The notes beneath the pieces are model-generated. The model was not told where the DNA came from, did no database searches, and saw only the letters and a list, made by a program, of their open reading frames with translations. A stretch of 64,000 nt of DNA from Bradyrhizobium sp. 139 (GTDB taxonomy: Bacteria; Pseudomonadota; Alphaproteobacteria; Rhizobiales; Xanthobacteraceae), in assembly GCF_023074175.1 (NCBI RefSeq), contig NZ_JADPKS010000024.1, positions 1 to 64,000 on the forward strand, written 5' to 3'. The position numbers and the translations under genes are program-made. Positions 63,862 to 64,000 of the stretch are shown piece by piece. Position 1 is the first letter of the stretch. Every line of letters begins with the position of its first letter.

Positions 63862-64000
63862 ATGCAACTCGGCATGATCGGCCTGGGTCGGATGGGCGGC
63901 AACATCGTTCGCCGGCTGATGCGCCACGGCCATTCGACCGTGGTCTACGACAAGGACGCCAAGGCTGTCGCTGGCCTTGCCGCCGACGGCGCGCAGGGAT
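63862..64000 (+). CDS. gnd: 6-phosphogluconate dehydrogenase, decarboxylating (5' part, cut by window end)
   Basis: Only the first 46 codons are present: [20 protein letters not shown], then [29 protein letters not shown] is the NAD(P)-binding motif of 6-phosphogluconate dehydrogenases, with the family Gly-x-Gly-x-x-Gly spacing. AAGGGAA precedes the ATG. A related hydroxyacid dehydrogenase cannot be fully excluded from so short a piece, but the position after the transaldolase-isomerase gene supports gnd. Confidence 0.85.
   Translation, partial: MQLGMIGLGRMGGNIVRRLMRHGHSTVVYDKDAKAVAGLAADGAQG

Overview
The window is a high-GC alphaproteobacterial chromosome segment, almost certainly Bradyrhizobium. 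The best single marker is the gene at 35706-36875. Its 389-residue product has K184, D213, E239, E265 and H322 exactly where the D-tartrate dehydratase (TarD) of Bradyrhizobium japonicum has them. Other signs are an intracellular PHB depolymerase, rhizobial malonyl-CoA decarboxylase, a transaldolase-glucose-6-phosphate isomerase fusion, several families of palindromic intergenic repeats, and an EcfG-type general-stress promoter. I see no tRNA, rRNA, insertion sequence, phage gene or CRISPR array.

Layout. 1-6915: mixed metabolic genes (GMC oxidoreductase, GNAT acetyltransferase, SMP-30 lactonase, GST, PhaZ). 6969-11480: a 1112-residue SAM/cyclase/ATPase/TPR signalling protein, then an AT-richer, gene-poor stretch with one membrane protein. 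11481-20067: a peptide-type ABC importer operon that also holds a DAO-family flavin oxidoreductase and a GhrA-like reductase, divergent from an XRE-cupin regulator, with a symmetric operator candidate between them. 20189-22029: a broken hybrid histidine kinase. 22107-33858: cupin, secreted unknown, orphan amino-acid binding protein, RND efflux pair, antiporter-UspA fusion, and a divergent MFS/AraC pair. 34202-39608: malonyl-CoA decarboxylase, TarD, DUF3297, glutathione peroxidase, amidase and a DUF6894-like protein, separated by repeats.

39856-44959 is a complete pqqABCDE operon, including the 26-residue PqqA precursor. It runs on into a proline-iminopeptidase-like hydrolase and a paired unknown gene. 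45197-49865 is a three-gene 2-oxoacid:acceptor oxidoreductase whose first gene is a GltD-like flavoprotein with extra ferredoxin domains. 49866-54946 holds a cyclase fused to a formylglycine-enzyme-like domain that has lost its cysteines, a doubly frameshifted secreted protein, a DsrE-like protein, and an ArsR/SRPBCC operon with paired operators.

54956-59728 is the prkA-yeaH-spoVR stress operon, read leftward from a well-formed GGAAC-N17-CGTT promoter. The window ends with the transaldolase/isomerase fusion and the start of a 6-phosphogluconate dehydrogenase, so it ends in pentose-phosphate/hexose-phosphate metabolism.

The items most worth a second look are the peptidase inside the pqq operon, the oxidoreductase module in an apparently aerobic organism, the cyclase/pseudo-FGE fusion, the importer plus two oxidoreductases, and the regulatory palindromes. 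No toxin, defence or mobile system is visible. All functions are inferred from sequence motifs read by eye; no database search was run.
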